This document shows positions 10,532 to 21,300 of a DNA stretch of 64,000 nucleotides, piece after piece. Origin of the DNA: Lactarius indigo (lineage: Eukaryota; Basidiomycota; Agaricomycetes; Russulales; Russulaceae). Position 1 is the stretch's first letter, and the number at the start of each line of letters is the position of its first letter. A program made the translations under genes and the position numbers. The stretch spans positions 310,001 to 374,000 of the forward strand of contig JAFKAC010000030.1 in NCBI GenBank assembly GCA_025766275.1. The letters are read 5' to 3'. The notes under the pieces are model-generated. The model searched no databases, was not told the DNA's origin, and was given only the letters and a program-made list of their open reading frames with translations.

Positions 10532-12511
10532 GTGGCGACCGTCAATACCAGGGACCAGTGGACGAGCTTCCGTCCTTATTACCTAGACCGAAGAGGAGAC
10601 CGCAACGTACCAACCCGATTCCTAGGAGCAGCCAGGTGGAGAGACCGAGGAGACGAAACCGGATATTTTGTAGAATTCAACGGACCTACGAGGTTTAGAC
10701 CTGTTGAGTTCAATTTCGACCATCTGTGCTGGACGGAGGTTACGTGGAACCCCATAGATCACCGCTGGGACGTTATTAGGCCAGCCGGGAGGCAATATCA
10801 GTGCGACATTGACGCACGCGAACTCAATACACGAGCCGATTGGGGACCCATCGACGGTCAACTACGAGAACATTCTACCGGAGAAGCAGTCAGCGAGGAA
10901 ACTGAAGAAGAGCAAAGCGAAGAAGGTCAACCCGCAAGTGTCGGACCCATCGAACAATATACCATTCAACGAGCTGAGTCTCTACGTATTTCGGACCAGC
11001 CAGAAGTCATTCACGTACGATCGCCAGCAGCAGAAATGGCAACCACTACCATGACGGCCGAAGAAATTATGACCGTCAGAGAACAGGCGGCGCGAGAAGC
11101 TGCCGAAGCAATTAGACAAGAATCGCAACAGAATCTCATGCCCATCAATCCTGAAACCGGGCATCGCATGACCGCAGACGACGCAGCAATCTTTCGGGCC
11201 ATTGGGCCTGACCAAGGAGACCCTCCATCAGGAGAAGGAGGGAGACGAGGATTACCATTGGACCCCCCACCGGGATGGGGAGGACCGCCCGGAGACGACT
11301 TCCCTCGACGTCCGGGAAGAGGAGGAAACCCGCCGGATCTCCCAAACAACCCGCCAGAAGGAGGACCCCCAGGAGGAGGGGGTGGCGGAGGCGCAGGAGG
11401 AGGGGCACATGGACATGAGAAACTCACCGGTGAACCTCCCACCATTTTTGACGGAGATCGCACTAAAGTAGACTCATTCCTCACGCAATGGCATGTATAC
11501 TGGGGAATGAATCTCGACACCCCTGTCATGCGCAATGATTACCGACGATGCCTCCTCTTCCTATCGTACATCAAGGGGGTATCCGTCAGCGAATGGGTAC
11601 TCTCGTACCTCAAGTGGCTCAATCGACAAATACAACGAGGAATAGATCAACACACGCGGGATCTGTGGAACGCAGTAGCAGAAGGGTTTAACCAAAGGTT
11701 CGTCAACACCCTCGAACGAGAACAAGCTCAAGCCCTGCTGAGGAAAGGCCTCAAAATGACCGACGGAGACATCGACAAATACGTCAACGAGTTTGAAGAA
11801 GCGGCCAGAAAAGCCGGATACCGTCTCAACGACCCACAAACCATCGACCTATTCACAAAAGGTCTCCCCAAGAAGTTATACGAGAAAACCTACGACTTGG
11901 ACGAACCAGAAACCTTCGACGAATGGAAACGGGCGACGCTCCGCCGGCAGCGTAACTACATCCATGTCAGGGCCAGAGTAGATGAGTATAAAGACACGAA
12001 ACCAAAGAAGACGGGCAATGCCAGCTGGAGTGTCCCACAAAACCTCGCCAATCCCTGGGCCATGGACACATCCGCCGACCGAACCCGGGCAAGACTAGCC
12101 GGGTCCGAGGAGATCGATTACGGCAAACCACCATACACCACGCTACCCCCGTTCCCGCCAAGGGGGGGGCCCGGAGTTCGCGGACGTGGGAGAGGGGGGA
12201 TGCGACGAGACCTGAGGACAGTCCTGTGTTATAACTGTAACGCGCCAGGACATCTCTCACGAAATTGCCCCCATCCACGACAGCCGCGACAATGGCGACC
12301 GCAAGAGCCTGGACCATCTAACGTCCGAATGACCGAAACCGACTACTACACGCAGGAAACACCACCTGCCCAATTACAAGCCGCTTCGACCAGTAAAACG
12401 GCGGAAGAACGAGCTAAGGAGTGGCTTACGGGAGTAGCCAACGCCCCTGACGAAGTAAAGGACTTGATATTACAGGACTTGTGGGGGAAAGAGGGTTTTC
12501 GGAGCGCCTAA
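10532..12511 (+). CDS. gag: Gypsy-1 Gag polyprotein
   Basis: About 659 residues. An N-terminal conserved domain of unknown role (starts ATVNTRDQWTSFRPY) is shared with gypsy-3. It is followed by a Pro/Gly-rich linker (residues about 240-300), a retrotransposon Gag region (FLTQWHVYWGMN, later FNQRF), and a CCHC zinc knuckle CYNCNAPGHLSRNC that would bind RNA. No in-frame ATG precedes the conserved N-terminal domain; the first one is about 167 codons in. The frame begins after an in-frame TGA at 10499 in the LTR, and the likely start is GTG at 10532 (A at -3, G at +4). The last codons overlap pol and carry the heptamer GGGTTTT. Confidence 0.85.
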   Translation: MATVNTRDQWTSFRPYYLDRRGDRNVPTRFLGAARWRDRGDETGYFVEFNGPTRFRPVEFNFDHLCWTEVTWNPIDHRWDVIRPAGRQYQCDIDARELNTRADWGPIDGQLREHSTGEAVSEETEEEQSEEGQPASVGPIEQYTIQRAESLRISDQPEVIHVRSPAAEMATTTMTAEEIMTVREQAAREAAEAIRQESQQNLMPINPETGHRMTADDAAIFRAIGPDQGDPPSGEGGRRGLPLDPPPGWGGPPGDDFPRRPGRGGNPPDLPNNPPEGGPPGGGGGGGAGGGAHGHEKLTGEPPTIFDGDRTKVDSFLTQWHVYWGMNLDTPVMRNDYRRCLLFLSYIKGVSVSEWVLSYLKWLNRQIQRGIDQHTRDLWNAVAEGFNQRFVNTLEREQAQALLRKGLKMTDGDIDKYVNEFEEAARKAGYRLNDPQTIDLFTKGLPKKLYEKTYDLDEPETFDEWKRATLRRQRNYIHVRARVDEYKDTKPKKTGNASWSVPQNLANPWAMDTSADRTRARLAGSEEIDYGKPPYTTLPPFPPRGGPGVRGRGRGGMRRDLRTVLCYNCNAPGHLSRNCPHPRQPRQWRPQEPGPSNVRMTETDYYTQETPPAQLQAASTSKTAEERAKEWLTGVANAPDEVKDLILQDLWGKEGFRSA

Positions 12512-15500
12512 ACCCATCGGCCTGGGTGAGGGCTTTAAATTGTAATTCTGTAATCATGACGCGCTTTCGTTCTCTTCGAATTCCAGTCTCGATCCGCACG
12601 AATTACCGAATGGCCGACATCAAAGCATTGGTTGACTCCGGAGCAACCGACAACTTCATTCATCCGAGTTTCGTCAGAAAGATGGGCATCGGATTACAAA
12701 CCCTGCCACAACCACGTAAAATTTGGAACATCGATAATACAGAAAACAAAGCTGGGTCTATCACCCACTTTACCGACCTCGATGTATACGCTAAAGGATA
12801 CCACAGAACTATGCGTTTCCTTGTAACCGACCTTGGCGGTGAGGACATCGTACTAGGATATCCCTGGCTAGCCACCTACGAGCCTACCATCAATTGGCGA
12901 GATGCTGTAATACATGAGGAAATCATGCCGGTCGTGATTAGCACACAGGACAGTCCGAGCCGTCATACCGTCATCGCGGCTGCGCTTACTAATAACGAAA
13001 AAGAAGCCATCATTCTTGACATGGACGAAGAAAATACGTACTTGCGAGCAACTACGTCTACGGAGCTGGCGATCCGCGCAAAGGTAGAAGAAAACCCCGT
13101 CGAACTACCGACAGTATACAAAGCCTTCGAAAGGCTCTTTAATGAAGAAGCATCCCAACGATTCCCCCCAGCCAGGCCCTGGGACCACGCTATAGACTTC
13201 AAGCCGGGCACCCCTTCCGCAATCGATTGCAAGATATACCCATTAACGCAAGAGGAAGAAGGGAAACTCAAGGAATTCCTGGATGAGAAGCTCCAACAGG
13301 GGTACCTGCGACCCTCCATCTCCCCGTACGCGTCCTCTTTCTTTTTTGTCAAAAAGAAAGACGGAAAACTACGCCCGGTGCAGGACTACCGGGTCATTAA
13401 TTCGCATACGATACGCAACCAATACCCGCTCCCCCTCATCCAGGACCTCATTTATGACCTTAGCAACGCTCACATCTACACAAAGCTCGACATCCGCTGG
13501 GGGTATAACAACGTACGTATACGAGACGGGGATCAAGAGAAGGCGGCCTTCAAAACCAAGTTCGGCCTTTTTGAGCCAACGGTCATGTTCTTTGGCCTCA
13601 CAAACTCGCCGGCCACCTTTCAAACCATGATGAACCACATCTATCGCGACACCATCGCCAAGCACGAATTGCGTGGGACGGTCATCCGAGTCTACATGGA
13701 CGACATTGGGATCGCCACACGAGAAGGCTCCACGTTGGCCGACCACACTGCGGCAGTCACGGATGTTCTCCGCGTCGCCCAAGAACACGACCTCTACTTC
13801 AAGCTCGAGAAGTGCCTGTTCCACCAACCGCGGATGGATTACCTGGGGGTAATCCTTGAAAAGGGGGTAACACGCATGGACCCGGTAAAAGTTCGCGGTA
13901 TCAAGGATTGGCCAACTCCGACCAAGGTCAGGGACGTACGATCATTTCTAGGTTTTTGTAACTTTTACCGACTCTTCATCCGCGGTTTTGCTACCCACGC
14001 ACGACCCTTGAACCGGCTCACGCGGAAAGACGCAGAATGGAAATGGACGGAGGACGAGGAGCGCGCGTTCAAAACCCTCAAGCGCCTTGTTACTGAAGAA
14101 CCGGTATTGGCCCACCCCAATTTACAAGACCAATTCGAACTGGAAGTCGACGCGTCAGGATTCGCAGTAGGTGCTGTACTTCTACAAAAGAAAAGTGACG
14201 GTCGCAAGCACCCGATAGGATATTACTCAGCCACGCTGAATGAAGCCGAACGCAACTACGATATCTACGACTTGGAACTCCTCGCCATTGTCAAAGCTCT
14301 CAGACACTGGAGACCCCTACTTGCAGGATCGCCGCACAAGATCAAGATATTCTCGGACCACCTCAACCTACAGTATTGGAAAACCCCGCAAAAGATCAGC
14401 CGACGGGTTGCCCGAGAAGTACTGGAACTGATGGAGTATGATTTTGAGATCCACCACATCAAGGGGAAGAACAACGGAAGAGCGGACGCCCTGTCTAGAC
14501 GACCGGATTACGACCAGGGGGAGGGAGATAACGAAGGTGTGGTAGTCTTACCTCCCGAAGTATTCGTGCGAGCCACTAATACCGCTCGCACTCTGGAAAT
14601 ACACCCGCTATTGCAAACACCGAGACGACGGCAAGACCCAAAAAGTGTCCAAGCATGGGTCGACGCCCACCAACTGAAGGAAATAGACGGAGAATGGTAT
14701 AAAGACGGGCGGCTGGTGGTCACCGGACCCATGTCCACGTATAGGGCGATAATCCATGACCATCATGATCTCCCCGTTCATGGACATCCGGGCATCAGCA
14801 GGACCCAACGGATAGTGGAGCGGCATTACTGGTGGCCGAAGCTTCGTCGGGACGTGTACGAATACGTCACCGGATGCGCCGACTGCCAACGAAACAAAGT
14901 CAACACAAGACCAACGCACGCGCCGTTGCACCCTATCACCGCAATAACGGACGCTCCCCCCTTTCACACCATCGCGCTGGACTTTATCACTAAATTACCT
15001 ACATCCCAGTCCTATGATAGCATCCTCACGGTGACAGATCACGACTGCAGCAAAGCGTCGATATTCATCCCATGCAACGAAGAGATTACAGCGGAAGAAA
15101 CGGCTACCTTGTACGTCCTTCACGTGTTTAAACGGTTCGGACTGCCGCGCAAAATCATCAGCGATCGCGACCCACGGTTTACATCAAAATTCACCAAAGA
15201 GGTCTGTCGAATTTTGGGCATCAAGCAGAACATCTCCACGGCATATCACCCACGAACGGACGGACAATCGGAGCGGACCAATCAATGGCTAGAACAGTAT
15301 CTGCGGTTCTGGGCCAACGAGCGTCAAGATAACTGGGCGGCATACCTCCCTATAGCGGAATTCGCTCACAATAACTGGCCCCACGAGCATACAAAGCAAT
15401 CCCCCTTTATGTTGCTCATGGGTTACAATCCAACCGCGGATTGGACGGATAAGCCATCCCCCATTCCACACGTTATCACCAGACTCACACAGCTCAAAGA

Positions 15501-17226
15501 GGCGCGACAGATGGCCCAGACCCTTATCAAAAAGGCCCAGGATAGTTGGGTGAAACATCGGGATACCCCGAAATATCAAATTGGTGATCAAGTGTGGTTG
15601 GAAGGAAAACACCTCCGAACCAATCAACCAACGGCAAAACTCGCGGCGCGACGCCACGGCCCCTTCAAGATAGTCCAGGTGATGTCCCCATATAATTACC
15701 GCCTCGAACTTCCCACACAGTGGAGCATCCATCCGGTGTTTCACATAGATCTTCTCACGCCGTACAAAAACACGACCATGCACGGCGAAAATTTCCCTCG
15801 ACCGCCACCGGATCTTGTGGACGGAGAAGAAGAATACGAAGTCGAGGCCGTTCTGGACTCACGGCATTTCGGCCGCCGCAAAAAACTTCAGTATCTCATC
15901 AAATGGAAGGGATACCCTGACTCGGAGAATCAGTGGGTCGATAAGGATGACGTCTTCGCCCCGGAAGCAATAGAGGTGTATCAAGCGGCCCGAACGACCG
16001 CGCGAGGACTTAAAAGCGAGACCATGGGAGACCAGGGAGAGTATCACTCCCATTTACGATCCACTTCTACGTCTATGCCCACTTCTCCTCTCAGACATGT
16101 CACCACGGCGATCCTCCTCGACCAAGTCGCGCAAGACGCCGCCGCCATCATCCAAGACGACGAAGAAACCGTGGTTCCAGCGGTCCAGCTCACTCCGTAC
16201 ACACCTGCAAACGTGCGAACGGGGCATATCACCGCTCAAGAATGGGCTGGCATCCTACAGAGGTTCCCAGACCCCACGCGCCAGCCCAGCGACGAGCAGC
16301 ATGCCGTCGCTCACATCTTCCGAGACGACAGCGGGGCCCGCGAACCCATCGCGATCATCCCCCCAGACGACACTCTTATCGGTACTAGGGGAGTTTTCCC
16401 GACCGATCGATCTAACGAAGGACCGGGAGGAGATGGAAGCAGAGGAGGCTTGGCGGAGGACGGCTCAGGAGTGGGCCAGAGAACAGTTGAGGTTAGCGCA
16501 GGAGAGATTGAGCGAGTTGCGGCAGCGCAGGCAGCGATGCCGGACCAAGCTGACCATGACGACGGAGATTACTACCCGGTCAGCCACCCCCTTCTTCGAA
16601 CGAACCGCGACACTGCTGATCCCGGAATCACCCCGTGGCTCCTGCACACCGACGGAACCCCCATGTCTCGAGGACGTGTGCGACTGCCCGGCGTCGCACT
16701 ACACACCCCCATCACGCGCGACGACGACCCCGTGCAGGTCCTCGCGCCTGAAGGGTTCCGGGCGAATCGACAGCCCCATCACATTCATTTCCCCATCACC
16801 GGGCCGGACGGAGTAGAACTGCAAGCGAGTCATGTGCAGATCGTTGGAGGTGCGAATCCCTTCGTCCTGGGAGTCATCCCGGGGTCCCCCTATCTCTACG
16901 GAAAACCCCTCTACGCCACTCCCCACCTCTCGGCTGCGAATCGCGCCTTCATCGCTCACGAGGACCTCGTCATCCTCGCCGCCGACAAACTCACCGACCG
17001 CGCACTTAACCGCATAGGGGACGAGTCCTTGGTTGCGGAGGTGACGCGGTATCGCGCCGCAGCCCACGAGGAGTCGCGCTTACAGGCGCGCATCCGCCAA
17101 CTCCGTGGGATGGTGCTCGTCGCCCGGGAAGACAAGATGGACTGCGTATACCGTCTGGAGCAAGCGGATGTATTCCGACGGATTGAGGATGAGCAGCGTG
17201 AGTGGATTGCGCGGGACTTCCAGTGA
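12481..17226 (+). CDS. pol: Gypsy-1 Pol polyprotein with chromodomain and long C-terminal extension
   Basis: 1,581 codons in the -1 frame to Gag. Residue numbers count from 12481. Aspartic protease DSGA at 52-55; reverse transcriptase YMDD at 405-408; RNase H with Asp557 (VDASG); integrase zinc-binding HHCC region about 755-805; integrase catalytic Asp834, Asp895 and Glu931 (a D-35-E spacing); chromodomain about 1115-1172 with LIKWKGYP. These make it a chromovirus Pol able to mature Gag, copy RNA and integrate, with the chromodomain targeting chromatin. About 410 further residues follow the chromodomain; related extensions exist in gypsy-3 and, as a separate ORF, in gypsy-2, with a conserved patch resembling ALNRIGDESLVAEVTR. 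That domain is not one I recognise. No stop interrupts the frame. Confidence 0.93.
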   Translation: MGERGFSERLNPSAWVRALNCNSVIMTRFRSLRIPVSIRTNYRMADIKALVDSGATDNFIHPSFVRKMGIGLQTLPQPRKIWNIDNTENKAGSITHFTDLDVYAKGYHRTMRFLVTDLGGEDIVLGYPWLATYEPTINWRDAVIHEEIMPVVISTQDSPSRHTVIAAALTNNEKEAIILDMDEENTYLRATTSTELAIRAKVEENPVELPTVYKAFERLFNEEASQRFPPARPWDHAIDFKPGTPSAIDCKIYPLTQEEEGKLKEFLDEKLQQGYLRPSISPYASSFFFVKKKDGKLRPVQDYRVINSHTIRNQYPLPLIQDLIYDLSNAHIYTKLDIRWGYNNVRIRDGDQEKAAFKTKFGLFEPTVMFFGLTNSPATFQTMMNHIYRDTIAKHELRGTVIRVYMDDIGIATREGSTLADHTAAVTDVLRVAQEHDLYFKLEKCLFHQPRMDYLGVILEKGVTRMDPVKVRGIKDWPTPTKVRDVRSFLGFCNFYRLFIRGFATHARPLNRLTRKDAEWKWTEDEERAFKTLKRLVTEEPVLAHPNLQDQFELEVDASGFAVGAVLLQKKSDGRKHPIGYYSATLNEAERNYDIYDLELLAIVKALRHWRPLLAGSPHKIKIFSDHLNLQYWKTPQKISRRVAREVLELMEYDFEIHHIKGKNNGRADALSRRPDYDQGEGDNEGVVVLPPEVFVRATNTARTLEIHPLLQTPRRRQDPKSVQAWVDAHQLKEIDGEWYKDGRLVVTGPMSTYRAIIHDHHDLPVHGHPGISRTQRIVERHYWWPKLRRDVYEYVTGCADCQRNKVNTRPTHAPLHPITAITDAPPFHTIALDFITKLPTSQSYDSILTVTDHDCSKASIFIPCNEEITAEETATLYVLHVFKRFGLPRKIISDRDPRFTSKFTKEVCRILGIKQNISTAYHPRTDGQSERTNQWLEQYLRFWANERQDNWAAYLPIAEFAHNNWPHEHTKQSPFMLLMGYNPTADWTDKPSPIPHVITRLTQLKEARQMAQTLIKKAQDSWVKHRDTPKYQIGDQVWLEGKHLRTNQPTAKLAARRHGPFKIVQVMSPYNYRLELPTQWSIHPVFHIDLLTPYKNTTMHGENFPRPPPDLVDGEEEYEVEAVLDSRHFGRRKKLQYLIKWKGYPDSENQWVDKDDVFAPEAIEVYQAARTTARGLKSETMGDQGEYHSHLRSTSTSMPTSPLRHVTTAILLDQVAQDAAAIIQDDEETVVPAVQLTPYTPANVRTGHITAQEWAGILQRFPDPTRQPSDEQHAVAHIFRDDSGAREPIAIIPPDDTLIGTRGVFPTDRSNEGPGGDGSRGGLAEDGSGVGQRTVEVSAGEIERVAAAQAAMPDQADHDDGDYYPVSHPLLRTNRDTADPGITPWLLHTDGTPMSRGRVRLPGVALHTPITRDDDPVQVLAPEGFRANRQPHHIHFPITGPDGVELQASHVQIVGGANPFVLGVIPGSPYLYGKPLYATPHLSAANRAFIAHEDLVILAADKLTDRALNRIGDESLVAEVTRYRAAAHEESRLQARIRQLRGMVLVAREDKMDCVYRLEQADVFRRIEDEQREWIARDFQ
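12493..12499 (+). promoter_or_regulatory. Gypsy-1 -1 ribosomal frameshift heptamer
   Basis: G GGT TTT in the Gag frame has the X XXY YYZ form and lies in the 31-nt overlap with pol, which is in the -1 frame. Gypsy-3 has the same heptamer at the same place (36439-36445, reverse strand) and gypsy-2 has A AAA AAG (26484-26490). Frameshifting is inferred. Confidence 0.6.
16097..16816 (+). CDS. Candidate overlapping ORF inside gypsy-1 pol (+1 frame)
   Basis: 239 codons entirely within the Pol C-terminal extension, in the +1 frame. Gypsy-3 has an ORF of 238 codons with its ATG and stop at the same alignment positions (32128-32844, reverse strand). Both encode a basic, Ser/Pro/Thr-rich N-terminal half, a Glu/Arg/Gln-rich likely helix (gypsy-1 SELRQRRQR, gypsy-3 REMRERRQR), a block ending PCLEDVC or PCIEDVC, then SLRLKGSGR-like and a final TE. 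In the helical part the overlapping frame is more similar between the elements than Pol is. No matching family known to me. How it would be translated is unknown; an accidental open frame cannot be excluded. Confidence 0.5.
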   Translation: MSPRRSSSTKSRKTPPPSSKTTKKPWFQRSSSLRTHLQTCERGISPLKNGLASYRGSQTPRASPATSSMPSLTSSETTAGPANPSRSSPQTTLLSVLGEFSRPIDLTKDREEMEAEEAWRRTAQEWAREQLRLAQERLSELRQRRQRCRTKLTMTTEITTRSATPFFERTATLLIPESPRGSCTPTEPPCLEDVCDCPASHYTPPSRATTTPCRSSRLKGSGRIDSPITFISPSPGRTE

Positions 17227-17256
17227 GTCTGGGGTCTCACGCTACGAAGGGGGTGA

Positions 17257-17716
17257 TGTTACGTTTCTCATCCCCAACCCTTACTATACCGGTTGTGACT
17301 ACGGCAGTAAGGTAGATTAGTCACGGACTCGGGGTTTACGCAGGAGTTAGGAGTTTACAAATGACTCGATCCTAGTACAGGTAGTAGTAGTATTAGGATT
17401 GCGGTACTTACGCGATACGTTGGACGCTACGATACGGTGACTCATAGCAGCGCTTGAAAGCCTGCTCTTCTTGTATTTAAGGCAGCTGTGGAAGACCAAG
17501 ACTCGCCATCTTGGTCTTCTTCAATCGTCACTTTCTTCCTCTTTCACTTTTCTCTTCGCCACCGTCGTGCCTCTATTGAGAGTGCCACCAATATTCCTAG
17601 TGTCTGCGAACATCTAGAAGTTTGCCTTCGAGCCATACGTCGCGAGACGTGATTAGCTAAGTTGACAAGGTCGCCTTATCGAGCTCAAGTCGAGCTGACG
17701 TCGTGACGGCGTTACA
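17257..17716 (+). repeat. Gypsy-1 3' LTR
   Basis: 460 bp, two differences from 10052-10511: a CpG to CpA at about 17359 and a T/C difference just after the TATA-like box. Followed by the target duplication GCCTG (17717-17721). Confidence 0.93.
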
Positions 17717-17721
17717 GCCTG

Positions 17722-18344
17722 GTTAATAGTCAAACCCAGAAGTCCTTCCCTCTGATACAACTAGGAGACGTTACTTAGTACTATACATAGTAGCTATGAC
17801 TAGACCTCTGCTAGGAGAAGTATTCGCTCCCTTTGTGCAGGATTCGCTGCATAGCATGTATCACTAGTCTAGTTACTTAGTACCAAGACCCTTAATGGTC
17901 TGTTCTAGAGACTCCACAGACGGAAGATTCAGTTGTTATGGGAGTTGATCCCTATCACTGTCTCTTGAACTCGCTGTTGGCTCCTCTCTAGGGTACTACC
18001 CTTTACTATAGATCCTTAGTAGCCCCAGCATCAAGGCTGTAAGGCTGAGGGATACAGAGACTTAGTAGTCCTTCACCGGACCAAAAGCTCCTATTCCGTC
18101 GAAGCCAACAAAGCTGTTGCATGACTATTACCCATAGTAACATTTGGGCTTTGTGGATCTTAGTATAAGGCAGCCATCAGTACAATGATTCCACTATCTA
18201 ATTATATCCAAGTCGCACATACTTGAGGCATGACACCATATGTGTTATGGAGTATAGCGCTCCTATGGCTGGACATTTATCTTCTCTACCAAGATCTGAG
18301 CTGGTTCTGACTGCTCCTCGGAACCAGATACACAAACATCTCAA
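17722..18344 (+). other. copia leader, second part
   Basis: Non-coding continuation of the copia leader after gypsy-1, up to the gag-pol ATG. No ORF with recognisable similarity. Confidence 0.6.
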
Positions 18345-21300
18345 ATGTCTTTCCATCTTGTCTTCCCTCCGTCCGTCACCCTCGCCAAGTTGGATGGCAC
18401 CAACTGGCAGACTTGGTCTGCCACCTTTACCTCCCTCATGCTGATGAATGGGTGCAGCAGGCACCTTACACACGGTGCTCCTGCTTCAGTGCCCCAACAT
18501 CCCCCTCTCGCAGCAGGTGCTGTGGGGCCCACTGGGCCTACAGATGAGGGACTCGCCATCCTTGCCCTCTGGGCAAAACAAGAGGAGGTCATCACTGGCC
18601 TCTTATTTTTATCAGTGACAACGGAGGTCCTATCTGGTATTCACTCCTCCCACATCTTCCCAACTGTCCATGACAAGTTTGTGGAATTGGAGAACCTCTA
18701 TGGTCAGGTTGGCTCTATGGCCACCTTTAATATTTGGGTGGGCTTGGCAAACACCAAGCTTCAGGAAGGTAGCCCCTTCCTGCCTCAGCTCCAAAAAATG
18801 CTGGACCTGAGGAACACCCTGGTGGAACAAGGGATGCCCGTCTCGGACATGCAAATGTCCTTCATTCTTCTAGACGCGCTCCCCCCATCTTACAGCACCA
18901 TAGCTGGCACCATCCTGGCCTCTGGCCCCCCCTCTAACCTCCAACCTCAGGACCTCATCAACAGGTTCATCAACGAGGAATCTCGTCTCGCCGGTCCCGT
19001 GGCGTCCTACAACAAGGTCGCCCCCGTTAAGAAATCTTCGGCCCCTCACGCTCATGAGGCGCGGCCATCGGGCAGCTCTGTGTCTTCGGACATAATCTGC
19101 CATTACTGCAAAAAGCCTGGCCATAAAAAGCCAGAATGTTACAAACTCAAACGGGACCAGGAGAATGCTAAGAAGGGGAAGGCAGGACAGCGGGCAAAAG
19201 CCGCCCAGAATACCACAGTAGAGGTGCCGGACTCACTTCCGGCAAACAGGTTAAATAGCATACCTGTACCAAAGAGCCGACTATTTACTATAGTCAATGG
19301 CTCTGGCAAAATAGAGGAGGTACATGAAGTACCTCAGGTTTCCCTTTACACGATGGGTACACACAGTACCCAGATTGCATCAAAATGGATGATGGACAGT
19401 GGGGCGTCAGCACACTTTACCCCTCACATAGAAGACTACAACACCTACACCCCTCACAAAGGTGTTGAAGTACTTCTAGGAGATAACTCCTTGCTAAGGA
19501 GTGTTGGTACTGGAACGGTAACAATCCATACCAACTTTGGGTATGACCTAAAAATCTCCAATGTGCTGCACCTACCCAATACGCATTCGCGTATACTGTC
19601 CACCCCTGCCCTAACAGCTAAGGGGGCCATAGTAAGTTTTGATGCCACTACCTTTGCTATAAGGTATGATGGGAAAACCATTGCGGAAGGACACAAGGCT
19701 TCAGGCCTATATTGGCTTGATGGGCACCATAAAGTAAATGCCCAAGCAACTGCATCTGCTAGCCTTGATGTCTGGCATCAGCGCATGGGACATATGTCCA
19801 AAGAAGCGCTCCAAAGATATGCTCCGAAGTCCGTAAAAGGACTTAACATAGATGAAACCCCTGAGGAAGAAGGTCCCTGTCATGGGTGTGAACTTGGCAA
19901 ATCCACCCGCAAACCTTTTCCTCCCTCCCAGAAGCGTGCACAAGAATCCCTTGAACTTGTGCACAGTGACCTTGTTGGCCCACTACAGAGTAACTCTATC
20001 CAGGGCAACAAATACTTTGCCACCTTCATAGATGACTTCTCAAAAGCTGCAGTTGTCATCCCTATGAAGTCCAAAGACGAGTTTACGGGTGCCTTCCTAC
20101 ACTACAAGGCATGGGCTGAAAAACAACAAAATAAGCCCATTAAAACCCTGCACTCAGATCGTGGTGGCGAGTATGTCAACAATGTCCTTAAAGACATTCT
20201 TCTGGAGGAAGGGATTGAGCATATGCTTACGATGCCTTATTCTCCACAACAGAACGGGAGAGCCGAGCGGTTTAACCGCACTATCATGGAAAAAGGCACC
20301 AGCATGCTTCATCATGCAGGTCTTAGTCTTGGCTTTTGGGAACAAGCAGTACAAACTGCAGTGCACATCTATAATCGCACTCCCACCCGTTCTAATGAGT
20401 GGAAAACTCCGCTGGAGCTCTGGGATGGTACAGTCCCAGATGTCTCTTACCTTAGAGTATTTGGCTGCAAAGCCTACTATCATGTACCAGAACACAACCG
20501 GCGCAAATTAGATCCTAAATCAAAGGAAGCCGTGTTTGTGGGCTATGAACCCAATTCAAAGGGTTACAAACTCTGGGATAGACATAGCCGGTGCTTCGTC
20601 TCTTCACGAGATGTTACATTTGACGAAGCTACCTTCCCATCCCTGAGTGACCTGACTAGTCACTCCAACCAACCAATCACTTCTCCCGTGTCCGGCGAAC
20701 CTGCTAAAGGGGCTGCTGTTGCCGGTGAGATATTCTTTGTAGTGCCTAGTCAGCCTACGCCAGCTGTTGCCCCTGCGGCACCTCAGACACCAGTCTTTGT
20801 CTTACCACCTGTCCAGGTGCCCGCAGTACCAATACAACAGCCTAGCACACCACCCAACACTTCTCCGAACCCCGCAGACCAAACAATATATCACACTCCT
20901 CCATCCCAAGCACCTGCTCCTACCACCCCAAGGCGCCCTCGCACTCGCTCACAAAGGAGACCGCCTGTAGTAACTGCCCCAATCCCTGCCCCTAACTTCA
21001 ATAGGGACATCTCTCCTCCTAGGGAAACACCTAGATCTCCGAGGAATGGGCTAGTTACTTCACCCCCTCGCCCAAGGCGTGGGACCAGGGTACGATTCAC
21101 AAATCCTCGCTACTACACAGAGGAGAACGATGAATTTGTGCCAGGGAGTAGCAGACTGGGTATGATGGACTTGCTAAACGCTGCCGAGGTTCCTGGCTAC
21201 AAGGACCCGCAGACATTTAAGCAGGCCATGGAGTCTGACCAAGCTGTCGATTGGCTTGAAGCGTGCCAGTATGAACTGGACGCTCTCGACAAGCTTGATG

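Larger units (their letters stand above)
10052..17716 (+). mobile_element. Gypsy-1: Ty3/gypsy chromovirus, full length
   Basis: 7,665 bp with two 460-bp LTRs (10052-10511, 17257-17716; TGTTACG ... TTACA) that differ at two positions, flanked by the target duplication GCCTG. Gag and Pol frames are open throughout and overlap by 31 nt in the -1 relation. The order protease-RT-RNase H-integrase-chromodomain places it among the chromoviruses. It is inserted in the copia leader and is the only gypsy element here without an interrupting stop or frameshift, so it is possibly autonomous. Confidence 0.95.
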
